From contig CM067104.1 in assembly GCA_034008185.1 (NCBI GenBank), positions 2,137,799-2,201,798 on the forward strand: a stretch of 64,000 bases of DNA. The letters are read 5' to 3'. Below the pieces are notes generated by a model. That model was not told where the DNA came from, did no database searches, and saw nothing but the letters and a program-made list of their open reading frames with translations. The stretch comes from Gorsachius magnificus (taxonomy: Eukaryota > Chordata > Aves > Pelecaniformes > Ardeidae). The position numbers and the translations under genes are program-made. The stretch's first letter is position 1. Every line of letters begins with the position of its first letter. Positions 1 through 10,813 of the stretch are shown here, in pieces.

Positions 1-1307
1 CGAGTACCAGGAGCTCATGAATGTCAAGCTGGCCCTGGACATCGAGATCGCGACCTACAGGAAGCTGCTGGAGGGCGAGGAGAGCAGGTGGGAGCACCCC
101 CGCCTTGCTGGCCCCTGGGGGGGACGCGGTGGGACCCGCATCCTGCATCCCACATCCAGTGGGCATCCCCTATCCCATGGGCATCCCGCATCCTGCGGGC
201 ATCCTGCGGGCATCCTGCATCCCGTGAGCATCCTGCATCCCACGGGCATCCCATATCCCATGGGCATCCCACATTCTCCATCCCGTATCCCATGGGCATC
301 CCCACATCCTGCATCCCCTATCCCATGGGCATCCTGCATCCCGCATCCCATGGGCATCCTGCATCCCCTGTTCGATGGGCATCCCGCATCCCCTGGGAAT
401 CCTGCATCCTCTATCCCATGGGCATCCCGTATCCCGCATCCTGCATCCCCTGGGAATCCTGCATCCCCTATCCCATGGGATCCTGCATCCCGCATCCCAC
501 ATTCTCCATCCCGTATCCCCTCCCATGGGCATCCCACATCCTGCATCCCCTATTCTATGGGAATCCTGCATCCCGTAGGCATCCCCCGCATCCCATGAGC
601 ACCCTGTATCCCGTGGGCATCCTGTATCCCGCATCCCACATCCCATGGGCATCCCAAATCCTACGTCCCGCATCCCATGAGCACCCCGTATCCCGTGGGC
701 ATCCCACATCCTACATCCCGCATCCCATGAGCACCCCGTATCCCATGGGCATCCCACATCCTACATCCCGCATCCCATGAGCACCCCGTATCCCGTGGGC
801 ATCCCGTATCCTGCATCCTGCATCCCATGGGCATCCCACATCCTACGTCCCGCATCCCATGAGCACCCTGTATCCCGTGGGCATCCTGCAGCCTGCAGGC
901 ATCCCCAGCCCGGTTTTCCGCCCCCTCCCCCCCTTTCCCCCCGGGGGGCGGGCGTGCAAAACCTGAGCATCCACACCAAGACATCGGGGTACTCAGGTAA
1001 GGCGGGGGGGGGTGTCGGGGGGGTGACAGCCGAGACCCCCCCTCCTTGGGTGCCACCACCGGGTGCCACGGCGCTGACGGCTGGCCCCTCTCCCACAGCA
1101 GCCGGCTTCGGCGGGGGCTTCGGCGGGGGCTTCAGCGGGGGTTTCGGGGGGGGCTTTGGAGGGAGCTTTGCCAGCTCGGGCTACGCCGTGTCCCCCCCCG
1201 CCCTGGAGACCTCGTCCCTCACCAAGTCCCGCGCCATCGTCATCAAGAAGATCGAGACCCGCGATGGCAAACTGGTGTCCGAGTCCTCCGACGTCCTGGC
1301 CAGCTGA
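1..1307 (+). CDS. KRT8: Keratin 8, type II cytoskeletal, 3' part (exons 7-9; 5' end outside window)
   Basis: Type II keratin of simple epithelia, partner of KRT18 in cytoplasmic intermediate filaments. Seen: exon 7 ends at 87 with the helix-termination motif ([20 protein letters not shown] then KLLEGEESR) and donor GTGGGA. A small exon ending at 996 encodes [14 protein letters not shown]. The last exon starts at 1099 or 1102 and stops with TGA at 1305-1307. Its C-terminus, [18 protein letters not shown] followed by AS, is the KRT8 signature (known family ends in DVLPK). The tail between is glycine/phenylalanine-rich, [13 protein letters not shown]. Oddities: intron 7 is filled by a minisatellite, and no AG acceptor lies within about 45 bases upstream of the small exon, in a C/G homopolymer region, so its start near 941 is inferred. 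Exons 1-6 lie upstream of the window. Identity is very secure from the tail; the exon 8 boundary is not. Confidence 0.93.
124..905. repeat. GC-rich minisatellite filling KRT8 intron 7
   Basis: Degenerate tandem array built from short modules such as CATCCCATGGG, CATCCCGCATCC and CATCCCACATCCT. A higher-order period of 50 bases is visible at 671, 721 and 771, where CATCCCATGAGCACCCCGTA recurs. Stop codons are rare in several frames on both strands, so long spurious ORFs cross it. Confidence 0.93.
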
Positions 1308-1409
1308 GCCCCCCCCGCCGGCCCCCCCAGTCCCCTTGGGGGGGGTGGGAAATGGGGGGGCCTGCCCCCCCCCTGCCCCTCGGGGGGCTCCCACCAGCTC
1401 CGCTGCCGG

Positions 1410-1415
1410 AATAAA
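1410..1415 (+). terminator. KRT8: KRT8 polyadenylation signal AATAAA
   Basis: Canonical AATAAA 103 bases after the KRT8 stop codon, giving a short 3' UTR. Confidence 0.85.
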
Positions 1416-1526
1416 ACCTTCGAAATACGGAATTTTTGTGGTAACCACCGGTGCCGGGGCTGCTGCCCGCGGGGAGGTGGGGGCCTGGAGAAGCGTCCAC
1501 CCGCCCGGGGGGGGCCGCGGCCAGGG

Positions 1527-1790
1527 GTGCCAGGATCCATTCCTGGGGCCAGGATCTCCCTGGGGTCCAGGATCCTCGGGCCGGCCATCCTGGGGTGCCA
1601 GGATTCATCCCTGGGGGCCAGGATCCATCCCTGAGTTCCAGGATCCATTCCTGGGTGCCAGGATCCATCCCTGGGTACCAGGATCCATCCCGGGGTGCCA
1701 GGATTCCCTCTTGGGGTGCCAGGATCCATCCCTGGGTACCAGGATCCATCCCGGGGTGCCAGGATCCCTCCTGGGGTGCCAGGATCCGGC
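1527..1790. repeat. Minisatellite of about 21-base units downstream of KRT8
   Basis: About twelve degenerate units of the form CCAGGATCCATCCCTGGGTG, with variants ATTCC, CTCCTGG and CCCGGGG. It starts about 110 bases after the KRT8 poly(A) signal. Confidence 0.9.
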
Positions 1791-2587
1791 CCAGCCCGCC
1801 CACCCCTGCGCAGCCCCATGCCAGGCATTGTGGGGTCTTTTAGGGTCCCCAGCACCAACCCGCAGGGGCGTTAATTACGGCCCTCGTTAACGCTGGCTGG
1901 AACGAGGCCGCCGCCAGTGTTCAAAATCCAACTGGCCAAAGCCGCAGGATTTTTCCCCAAACCAAGGGTCCCTCTGGGATCCAAGTGGCGGCTCCCACCA
2001 CGTCCGTCCCACAGCACCCAGGCCCGGGAGCTGCCCCAGGCCTGCGGGATTCTCCAGTGTCTGCTATTGGGGTTGAGTCCCGGGGCGCTGCCAGGAGGGA
2101 AATTGTGGGAGCTTTTTATTTTCGGCTGCCTCTGCACCCCAAAAAGCCGTGGGATCTCCCCCCCCCCCCCCCCGGGGTTCACTGAGCCAGAAGTGGGGGC
2201 CAGAGAGGCCCCAAGTCACCCAGGGAGGAGGGGACACCCCCCCCGGGTGCCCACCCATGTCCCCCCCAATCTGGAGTCGCAGGGAGGGAGTGAAGCGGCC
2301 CATTTTGGGGGTCCCAGCCCCCCCATTGAGATCCAGCCCTAGGAATAGTGCGGGGGGGTCGGGTGGGGGTGTTTGCTGGGATTTTCCACCCCGAACCCCT
2401 CGGAGGTGACGGGGGATGTGACCGGGGCCATCGGAGCCGCTGGTGGCAGAGGGACAGGGGGCAGGCGGGATGGGGGGCAGGCGGGATGGGGACCCCGGCT
2501 CAGAGCCGTCCCTGGGGTGTCCCTACGGGGGGGGGGGGGGGCGGCAGGATGGGGCACCCCGCCTCGGAGCTGACGGGCGGCGGACAG

Positions 2588-2615
2588 GGACTTTGCCCCT
2601 TGGTTAATAATTAAC
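2588..2615. promoter_or_regulatory. Candidate composite HNF4 / HNF1 binding site
   Basis: GGTTAATAATTAAC at 2602-2615 matches the palindromic HNF1 consensus GGTTAATNATTAAC at every fixed base. Two bases upstream, 2588-2599 reads GGGGCAAAGTCC on the minus strand, matching the HNF4-type CAAAGTCC core. The site lies 1.3 kb past the KRT8 stop codon in otherwise GC-rich DNA. KRT8 is expressed in liver, gut and kidney epithelia, where these factors act, so an enhancer role is plausible but inferred. Confidence 0.5.
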
Positions 2616-4384
2616 AGCACCGGCTCGTTGGGGCTGGGCACGCATCCTGCTCCCACGGGGGTGCCGGGGTTTGGGGGTTCGGGGTGGGCTATGGGCAGCT
2701 TTGGGGGGCCCATGCAATGGAGGTGGGGGGGCTCAGCATCCCCCTGGCACTGCTGGCACCTCCGGTGACCCATTGGGGGCGGGGAGGGGGGGGGCTGCAA
2801 TGTGGGGCTGGGGGGGGGGGAGGGCAGGGTATCGGGGTGCTCCAGGAGTTGGGGTGCAGCATCAATTCCCGGTGCGGAGGTGACCCCTGCCGTCCACACT
2901 GCCACCCTCCCCTGCAATTACCAATTGGGGGGGGGGGGGGGCCCTGCGTGTCCCCCCCGCGCAGTGCAGTTTGCACCCCAGAGGCTTAGGGGGGGTGGTT
3001 CCCCCCAAATTTTGGTGCGGTGCAAAGGGGGAAGGAGGGAGACTGGCGGCCGCCAGGGGCTCCCCGAGAGCCGCTCCGACCCCCCCCATTCCCGGGGGGG
3101 CCGGCTGCCCGGGCTTCCCGGCCCGGGGGGAGCGGGGATTAAAGTGGAGCCACCGCTCTGCACCCCCTTTTTTCTGCTGCCCCCCCCCAAGTTTCAACAC
3201 CCCCTGATCCTGCCTCGGGGATCGGCTTCGGGGGGGTCCTTGTCGTCCTTCCACGCCCCCCCCTCCCCCCCCCGCCTTGGGGTATTTCCAGGTCCCTTGG
3301 GGCTCGCCCTGGTTTTTGGGGGGCTGGGTGCTGGTGTGGGGGCTCACCGGGGGTTGGGCGGGGGGGGCCGGTTTGGGGACCCTTCCCAGGTGCTTCGTCC
3401 CCAGCCGCAGCCCCGGCCGCCCCCCGTGGTTTTGGGGTTCGCGGGGACGCTGGGGGGCGGCAGAGGAGCGGGGATGAGGCACGGCGGCTGCAGCTGCGGG
3501 GACCCAGTCGGGGGGGCGGAATGCGGGGGCCCCCCCTTCGCCCCCCCGGGGGGCTGGGGGGTGGGGTGGGGCTGAATCCGGCCCGGGGAGGGGGGAAACA
3601 GCGGGGGGGGGCTGGGCCCGTCCACCCCTTCCCCAGCCTGGGGGGGCCCTGAGCCCCATGCCCCCCTCCCCAATTCGGAAAAGCGGGGGCTCCTGGAGAC
3701 GTGAGCTTGCAGGGGAAACTGAGGCACGGGGCGGGTGGGCTTGAGGTTGGGAGAGCTCCAGCGTCCTGGGGGGTGGAGACCCCCCCCAAGGGTGGCAGCT
3801 CGGCGGGGACACACCCCCCCCCAGGTGCTACCTGCAAGTGGGGGAAGCTGGAGGGCTCCCCCCCCCTCCGAGGCATCACCCCATCTCGGTGCCAGCACCC
3901 GTGCCCTGCAAAACCCCTTTCCCGGGGGGGGGGCACCCGAGAACGCGGGGTGCCGGGCACCCATGGGTGCTGGCACAGCCGGATCGCGGCGGGCAGGGCC
4001 GGGCAGGCCCCGGCAGCGGGGGGGGGGGTGACACCCGGGTTTCGTGTCACCCCACCCCGCTGGGACTAGGGGTGCTGGGGGGGGGGGACGGGACACGGAC
4101 CCTGCCAGCACCCCGCCGCTTTGCGGGCACCCAGGGGGGCACCCAGAGGGTCCCGCGGGGTGGGGGTTAACCCACCCCTCACCTCTGAAAAATGTCCCAG
4201 GGCTGGAGTTGCGGAGGTGACGCCCTGGGTGGGGAAACTGAGGCACAGATGTGAGGCTGCAGCTTGGGGACTCCCCAGGCAGGACCCGGTCCCCGCTGGC
4301 AGGATTTGACCCTAGAAACCAGCCTGGGGGTCCGTCCCCGGGGACTGGGGTTCAGCTGTGCCCCCCCCGGGGCAGGCTGATGCC

Positions 4385-4420
4385 TGACTCATCTCATCTC
4401 ACGGGTGGAGTCCTGACTCA
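4385..4420. promoter_or_regulatory. Two AP-1-like TGACTCA motifs
   Basis: TGACTCA occurs at 4385-4391 and 4414-4420, 29 bases apart, in the KRT8 to KRT4-like spacer. AP-1 is a known activator of keratin genes, including KRT8/KRT18. Function here is inferred from motif match only. Confidence 0.3.
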
Positions 4421-5380
4421 CCAGGACGGACGTGCCGGGGCCCCATGTGCTGCCCACGTGTGTCCCCGGGGTGCGTGGGGTTGGGGGGGTCCCCCCTGCT
4501 CCTTTTGGGGTGTCCTGGGGTCAGGGGGGAGCTGGGAGGGAGGGCCCGGATGCCTGAGTTCCTCCTGGGCTGGGGGGGGTGGGATGATGGGGTTTGGGGG
4601 TTCTGGGGGCTCGTGGGGGCGCCGCAGGGGACAAGGGGACCCTGCCCGGTGGGGATCCCCCGGGGTGGGGGCCCGGGCGTCCGGGGATGGAGCTGAGCCA
4701 CCAGCTCAGGTGCTTTGTGCCCCCCCCCCAGCTTTCCTACCGTGACCTAACCCCCATTTCGCCCTGCGGGACCCTCCGGCCCGGCCCCCCCCCCCCCAAA
4801 ACCCCACGGGCGGGCCCCTCACCTCAAGCCCCCCTTCCCCCTCGCGCTCCCCACATCCACGAGTGCTTTGGGGTCCCCTTTGCCGGTGAATGGACGAGGG
4901 GGGCGCGGGGGGGGGTGCGGATGGAAAGGAGCAGCACCCATGCAGGGGGCACCCAAAATCCAGGCGCCTCCAGGCGTGCTCCCGTCCTGGCACACGCGTG
5001 TGCACGGGGCGTCGCGTGGGGTCCCTGCCCCATAGCGGGGGGCTCGTGTCCCCCCGTGTCCCCCCCCCCCCGCCGGAGGCCAGGCGTGGCTCGGGACAGG
5101 GGCGCAGCGGCAAGACCGGGCTTGCTGATGAATTTACCGCCTGTAATTAGCGCTGGGGGCAGGGCCCGCCCAAAGCTCACCTCTTCATACTTTCACACGC
5201 ACACCCCTGCGCCCTTCCCGGGGTGCTGCCCTGCCCCCTCGGAGCCCCCGAACCCCGCCTGGTCCCCAGCATCCCCCCCTCCATGGCCCCCTCCTTCCCT
5301 TTCGGCCGCCTCCCCCCCGCCCCGACTCCTCGTGGGGTGAAGCATCCCCAGACCCAGCTCATTTTGGGGAGGGTGTTGCA

Positions 5381-5431
5381 TTTTTTCCTCTTTTTTTTTT
5401 CTTTTTTTCTTTCTTTATTTTTTTTTTTTTG
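5381..5431. repeat. T-rich low-complexity tract
   Basis: About 50 bases of nearly pure T with scattered C, G and A. No adjacent retroposon body was recognised. Confidence 0.8.
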
Positions 5432-8400
5432 GAAAACACCCCGGGATCAGGCGTGGGGCGTCCCCCGGGTGCTGGCAAAGCCCCGGGCGGGGGAAACCCG
5501 GGCGAGATGGGATGGTGGGGAGGGATGGGCTCATTTTTAGGGGGTTGGGGTGGCTGGTTGGGCTTCCCGGCACGCCTCTGCCCTTTAGGGGGTGCTCTGC
5601 ATTTACCGTCCCCGGCCGGCGCACCCCGAAGATTGCCGGGTGGCCGACATGGGGTGGCCGGATGGATGGCCGGACGGCCGGACGGATGCAGGGACAGCCC
5701 ATGGGATGCAGCATCCCCGGTTCCCACCCCCGTCCCCCCACGCCTGCCTTTCCCCCCCGGCTCATCCTCGGGGTGACCCCAGCAATGCGGGGAGGGGGCG
5801 ATGCTGCAGCGGAGCCGCTTTCCCTCTGCACCGGGAGGCTGTCGGGTCCCAACCCCCCCCAAATTCCCATCGCTTTAACCCTGCGGCTCCCAAATCCATG
5901 CTCCATCCTCTGCTGAGCCTGGGCTCTCATTTTGCGGGAGGGAGAGATGCTCTCCCAGCCATTTTGCCGGTTTTCTTCCCCAAAATGCTCCTACTCTGAT
6001 TGCTTCACGCAAGAGCCCAGGACTTTAACAGCCTCATCTCCACCCCCCGGCTCATGAGCTACGAGGGGACCTTTGCACGGGGGCAAACCCTCCCCATCCT
6101 CCTGCCAAATCCGCAGGCGTTTGGAGAAACTTTGCCATTTCCGTGAGGCTCCGAGGCTTCAAACCCATTTTTCTTCATCCCTTTTTTTATTCTGTTTTTC
6201 ACTAAAAACGAACGTTCTGGCCCCCGGTGATGCTGTTGGGGTGGGGGCGATGCTCTGCCCTGCAAAGGCTCCTTGACCGCCCGAAGCTGCTTAAAGCTGT
6301 GATTTCCCATGCTCAGCGCCACCCTTTCCCCTCTAAATTTGCCCCAATTTGGTGTCCTGGTTTGCCCTCAGCGTGGGCAAAGGATGCTCGGTGCCGGCTT
6401 TTCTCCAACGCTGGGAAAAACCAGGGGGCAAGAGGTATCCATGGGTCTTTATTCCCATGGGATGGGGCTGTATGGCTCTGTGCTGGCCTTGCTCAGGCTG
6501 CTGAGGTGCCAAGGGACCTCCCTCACCCCCCGGGGGTCAACCCTGCCCCTCCTCGAGGTAAATCCCCACCCCGTATCCCTCGGAGCAGGGTCCTCATCTC
6601 CCTGGGGCGGGGGGGATCCTATAGGGGCTGCCCTGCTTCCCACTTCCAGGCCGAGCAGATCCTCCTCCTGGCTACATCCGAAATGATCCCTCCTATTCAT
6701 TCCATGGGAGCCCTGGCGCTGTTTTTCCCACCGTTGGAGCTTTCCCCCTGCGGTGGGGGAAGATGCTCGGCCGACTCCCCGGCAGCACCCCGCACCCAGC
6801 CAGGAGAGGTGACACCCAACGGCGCTGCCAACGCTGCGCCGGGCAGAACCATTTTATGGCATCGTTATTGCCGTTATTAATATCCCGTACGGAGGGCCGC
6901 AGCTTCCTGGGAGAAGGGGTTGCCTGTGAGCTATGTGTTAGCAGCCCCATTTAGGGCGAGGAGGCTCCCGAGCGAGTGCCCGGGGCTCTCGGCTCCCTGC
7001 GATTGCGGCTCTGACGGGAGCGGGGGTGCCGCCCGTCTTCTGCAACGCGCCGCTTTGATCTCGCTCGGGTCCCACCTTGTTATTTCTGCTTTTATGACTC
7101 CCAGCTCATCTCCCAGCCCTGCAATTTGCCGGGTTGGTAATTGCCAGTTGAGCAGCCAGGAGTCTCCTGCTCCTTTACTCTTCCACCAAGTGGGGTTTTC
7201 TCGGTTGGACGCCATCCCAGTGCAACTTTGGGGTGAAACTGGGTGCGTTTGGGCTCTCTGGTTTTGTTCTGCTTTCCCCTGGTTGAGGTTACGGGTGCTG
7301 CAGCTTGGCTGCCGCCCGTGCTTCGAGCCCCTCGCAGGGGTCCCCTCTCCCACGGGGGTGCAGGGGGTACCTGCAGGTACGGATATCCCGGGTATCCAGC
7401 TCCGGGCTTGACACACGGGGCTGGCCAGAGCTTTTTAACCCCTCCACCGAGGACACGTCCCCTCTTCCCACCCCTCTTCGCTGGAGAGGAGCTGGCCTGC
7501 GGCTGCAGCCACTGACGCACCATCAACGAGCTCTGCGGCACTCGCCTGCCTGCCCCGCTTTCATTTCCCTCTTTCTTTCCTCTGCTTTGCATGTGAGACC
7601 TGGCCCATGGGGAGAAGAAGCAGCGAGACCGGAGAGCCCAGCGCCAGCCTCCGGCGAGGGGCTGCGCCCGCTGCCGTGGGCCTCGATGCCCGTTGATGGC
7701 TTTAAGAAGCTTCCCTGGCTCTGAAATGCTCCCGATATAAACTGGTGTTGCAGCCAAGGGAACGTGTGGCTTCCAACATCGTGATCCCTACGATCCTAAG
7801 GGATGCTGAGCACCCTCAGCTCCCGGGAAGAAGAAATCCCAGGCACGGTGTCCAGTGCAGGAAAGGGTCGCATCCTGCCATGGTTCATCTGCTGGGGTGC
7901 AGGGAGCGTTGCCTGCTGCTCTGTTGAGCCTGGGGACCCCCGTGTCCCCACGCAGGGACCTGCCAGCAGATGAGGGGCGACCCATGGCAGAGGAACCAGC
8001 TGCCCCAGTGCCAGCGGGGACCGAACCCATGGGTCCCTGCCCCACAGCTGCCACCCCATGGCAGCGGGGACCGGCCGCAGATGCTCAGGCTGCGCCCAAG
8101 TCTCCTGCCGTGGCTTTGCAAAGCCCCGAGCGAGTCTCGGAAGCTCATTAAAGAAACGCAGTGGTAGGTGTTAGTGGAGCTGCAGAGCCTCTTGGGATCA
8201 CATTTCACCTCTGGGCTGGTGAAATTGGGTGTTTATATCTTTCCATGGGAAGAGCCTGTTTGTTCTTCCCGGCATCGCATTTAAGCCTGGCCTAGCCAAG
8301 CTCTTAGGCATGCGCGTAGGTCTGGGGGTTTGCCCGCTGTGAAACCCCTGGGAAGGTGGACGGGTGCGTGGGCATTGCTGGAGAGCGACAGGGATCCATG

Positions 8401-9892
8401 ATTGCGGAGCTCTAGGACAGGTTCGGTGGAGTGTCCGGGTCCTCAGTGATGGAGCCATGTGGATTTAAACCCAGCAGTAACCCGCTGTGGAGATTTTATC
8501 TGGATTTCTGGTGGAGGAAAGGAGCCTGAGCTACAAGCTGCTCCGTAAGAGGAGGACTCACGTCTCCTGCGTTCGGGAACGTCTAATCTCTGCTGCACCC
8601 TACGTCAGCTTGGCTACCGTGACAGCTCTTGCGAGGAGAGAGGAGTTGCTGGAATTTGACCTCTCCTCCCAGCCCGCTGGGGGGGAGGCAAGAGAGGAGG
8701 TGCCGGCAATTAAAGCGGGACCAGGTTCTCCTGTGAGCTCCCTCTTGACTTCCCACCCCATGGCGTTGGGAGGCAGGCCGCCTCCATGCTGTGCTTCCCA
8801 CCCCAGGATGCTCATCCCAAGACTTTGCCGATGCCACTGGGTCACTCTGTCCTTCCTGCAGCTGGGTGGGTGACGGTGGCCAACGTTGGGTCCCCAGGAG
8901 CTTTGCTCCTGGTGCATTAACCAGCCTGGCGAATGCTGGTGCATCTGAGATGCTGGGCCTTGGGATGCAGGATGGATCTGGGAGGGAGCCCCAGCGTCCC
9001 AGCGAGGTTTTCCCACCCCTCTGCGGTGGGGCAGGACTTCATGGGCGTTAGCAGGGCGCGTTGCTGGCCCAACAGCTGGCTTCTTGGGCAAGCACCTCAG
9101 CCGGCGGTGAGCCAGGAGCCGTGCCAGGAGCCGGTGGCGGAGCCACCCTGGGAACTCCCGGCAGCTACGCTCTCCGCCTGGGCTCAAACAGGTTCATTTG
9201 GTTTCTCGGCAGATCTGCTGGTTGCGTAAGGTCAGGGAGATGCAGCCGCCGCCTCCTTTCCCCCTTCGAGAGCCGGGTTCAAGCTGCTTCCCTCCTCGCC
9301 CCGACTATATCCCCACCGTGAGCTGGAAAATCGTGGGGATCCCAGACCCCCGGGGTGGGAGCGGGTTCCCAGGTGGGCCCAGGGCATGCAGGATGCTCGG
9401 TACCAACGGGGAGCGCGAGTTTCCCCCTTCCCTGCAACGCAACCCCCACCTTGGGCTGAATATCCTGCAGTTCAACAAACACCTGAGGAGGCTTGGGAGG
9501 AAAAGTCCTCCCTTCCTGCAGGACCCGGACGCCGATTTGCATGTTTGCAGGAGAAAAAAAGCTTGGGGTGAACAGGCTCGGAGCTGAAACTGGTTCCCCA
9601 AACCTCTCCCACAAGCGTCTCCAATGCAAGGGATAATTACAGGGCTGGGTTTATTGCCACGGCTTCAGCTGCAGCTTGCGGTTTTGGGGGGGAAGTTTTA
9701 TGGCTTTTTTTTTTTTTTTAACGGCGGGGTGAATGGGGATCCGCTGTCGGAAGGCACCGTCAGACACCTCCGCTCATTAAAATAGAAATGAAAAGCGGTT
9801 AAGCAATTAAGTCGTATTTTTCTTTTAAACAATGCTAATGGGTGAGTGCGGGAGTGGCTTTGCCGAGCGCCACATGGTGGGGAGGGGGGCAA

Positions 9893-9986
9893 GGATGAGG
9901 TTTGGGGGTGGGATGGCAGGGGAACGGTTGGGCTGGGTGATCCAAAAGGGCTTCTCCAACCCAAACGAGTCCATGATTCTGTGATG
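9893..9986 (+). mobile_element. CR1 LINE 3' fragment
   Basis: Contains GAGGTTTGGGGGTGGGATGG, GGTTGGGCTGGGTGATCC and the terminal CCATGATTCTGTGATG typical of avian CR1 3' ends. About 95 bases, 5'-truncated. Confidence 0.8.
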
Positions 9987-10700
9987 ATCGGAAAATATCC
10001 CGGCCATGCCTGGGAGGCCTCCAGCCTAGGAGGGATGGGGACCCACCACCACGGACGTGGGGCAGAGCTCCTCAGGCTGGTGATGGCTGAGGTACGGCGA
10101 AGGGTGTGCAAGGCGGAAATCTCGAGGTCGTTTGGTCTCTGCAAACCCCTCCGCATCCCTACAGGCTCGACGCATCGGAGTGATGACTTAAATGACCATA
10201 AAACCTTCTTAAAAGTATTTCTAAGTCTTCTTTATTGACACAAACCTCATTTTACAACCCTGGCAAGGACAAATGCTCTCTGCTTGTGAAACAGTCCTGG
10301 ACAACCCAAGTCAAAGCTCCTCGGGAGGTTGAACCCGAGTGCATCTGAGGGTGTGATTGGGAAACCATGTTTTTTGTTGTAATTCAGTGAACCAAGCACC
10401 TGCCACCGGGCTCAAAATGAGTGATTTACCTAAAGCAAGGGTCTCCCTTGAGGCTGTGACACGTCAGGGAATTTGTCATGCCGTGCCACTGTCAGAAGAG
10501 GCTCAGAAAGGGAGTTGGAGTTGGGCTTCCAACACCAACAATAGCTTTGTTTTTCTTAGCTCTCGAAGGAGTGTTTTGAGGCAGGTCATGGTGGTGGCAA
10601 AGAGAGGAGGGCACCCTTCCAAGCCCTAAAACAATGAGGAGAATTGAAGAAAAAAAAAGACATCTCCACTTCCCTGACACCTGGCCAACTCCCTGAGCAC

Positions 10701-10710
10701 ATAAAAAGGG
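10701..10710 (+). promoter_or_regulatory. TATA box of the KRT4-like gene
   Basis: ATAAAAAGGG lies 113 bases upstream of the ATG, within CACATAAAAAGG, the usual distance for type II keratin promoters with a short 5' UTR. Transcription would start near 10730. Confidence 0.7.
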
Positions 10711-10813
10711 GCACTCAGCCACTGCACCCACAGGACTTGGCTCCTCTTGCCTCCAAACCTCCTCCTGCGCACTGCTCCCCTCTTCACGGGTTGGCTGTTG
10801 GGGACCCGCCACC

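Larger units (their letters stand above)
1800..10690. other. GC-rich intergenic spacer between KRT8 and the KRT4-like gene
   Basis: No exon with keratin or other recognisable protein similarity was found here. Long ORFs on both strands are proline/glycine-rich translations of C and G runs and lack coding character. The spacer holds many C/G homopolymers, a T-rich tract, a candidate HNF4/HNF1 composite site, paired AP-1-like sites and one CR1 3' fragment, each listed separately. In mammals KRT78 and KRT79 lie at the corresponding place; no remnant of either was recognised. Confidence 0.7.

Noticed and set aside
17..780. Long ORFs on both strands across the KRT8 intron 7 array
   Set aside because: They are translations of a stop-poor minisatellite and run over the exon 7 donor; no protein-like composition or conservation is expected.
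1156..1890. ORFs of about 225-245 residues on both strands over the KRT8 tail and downstream minisatellite
   Set aside because: Off-frame or antisense readings of Gly-rich coding DNA and of the CCAGGATCC repeat.
2862..4246. 300-residue Pro-rich ORFs on the minus strand
   Set aside because: Composition is dictated by C/G runs; no domains, no splice or promoter context.
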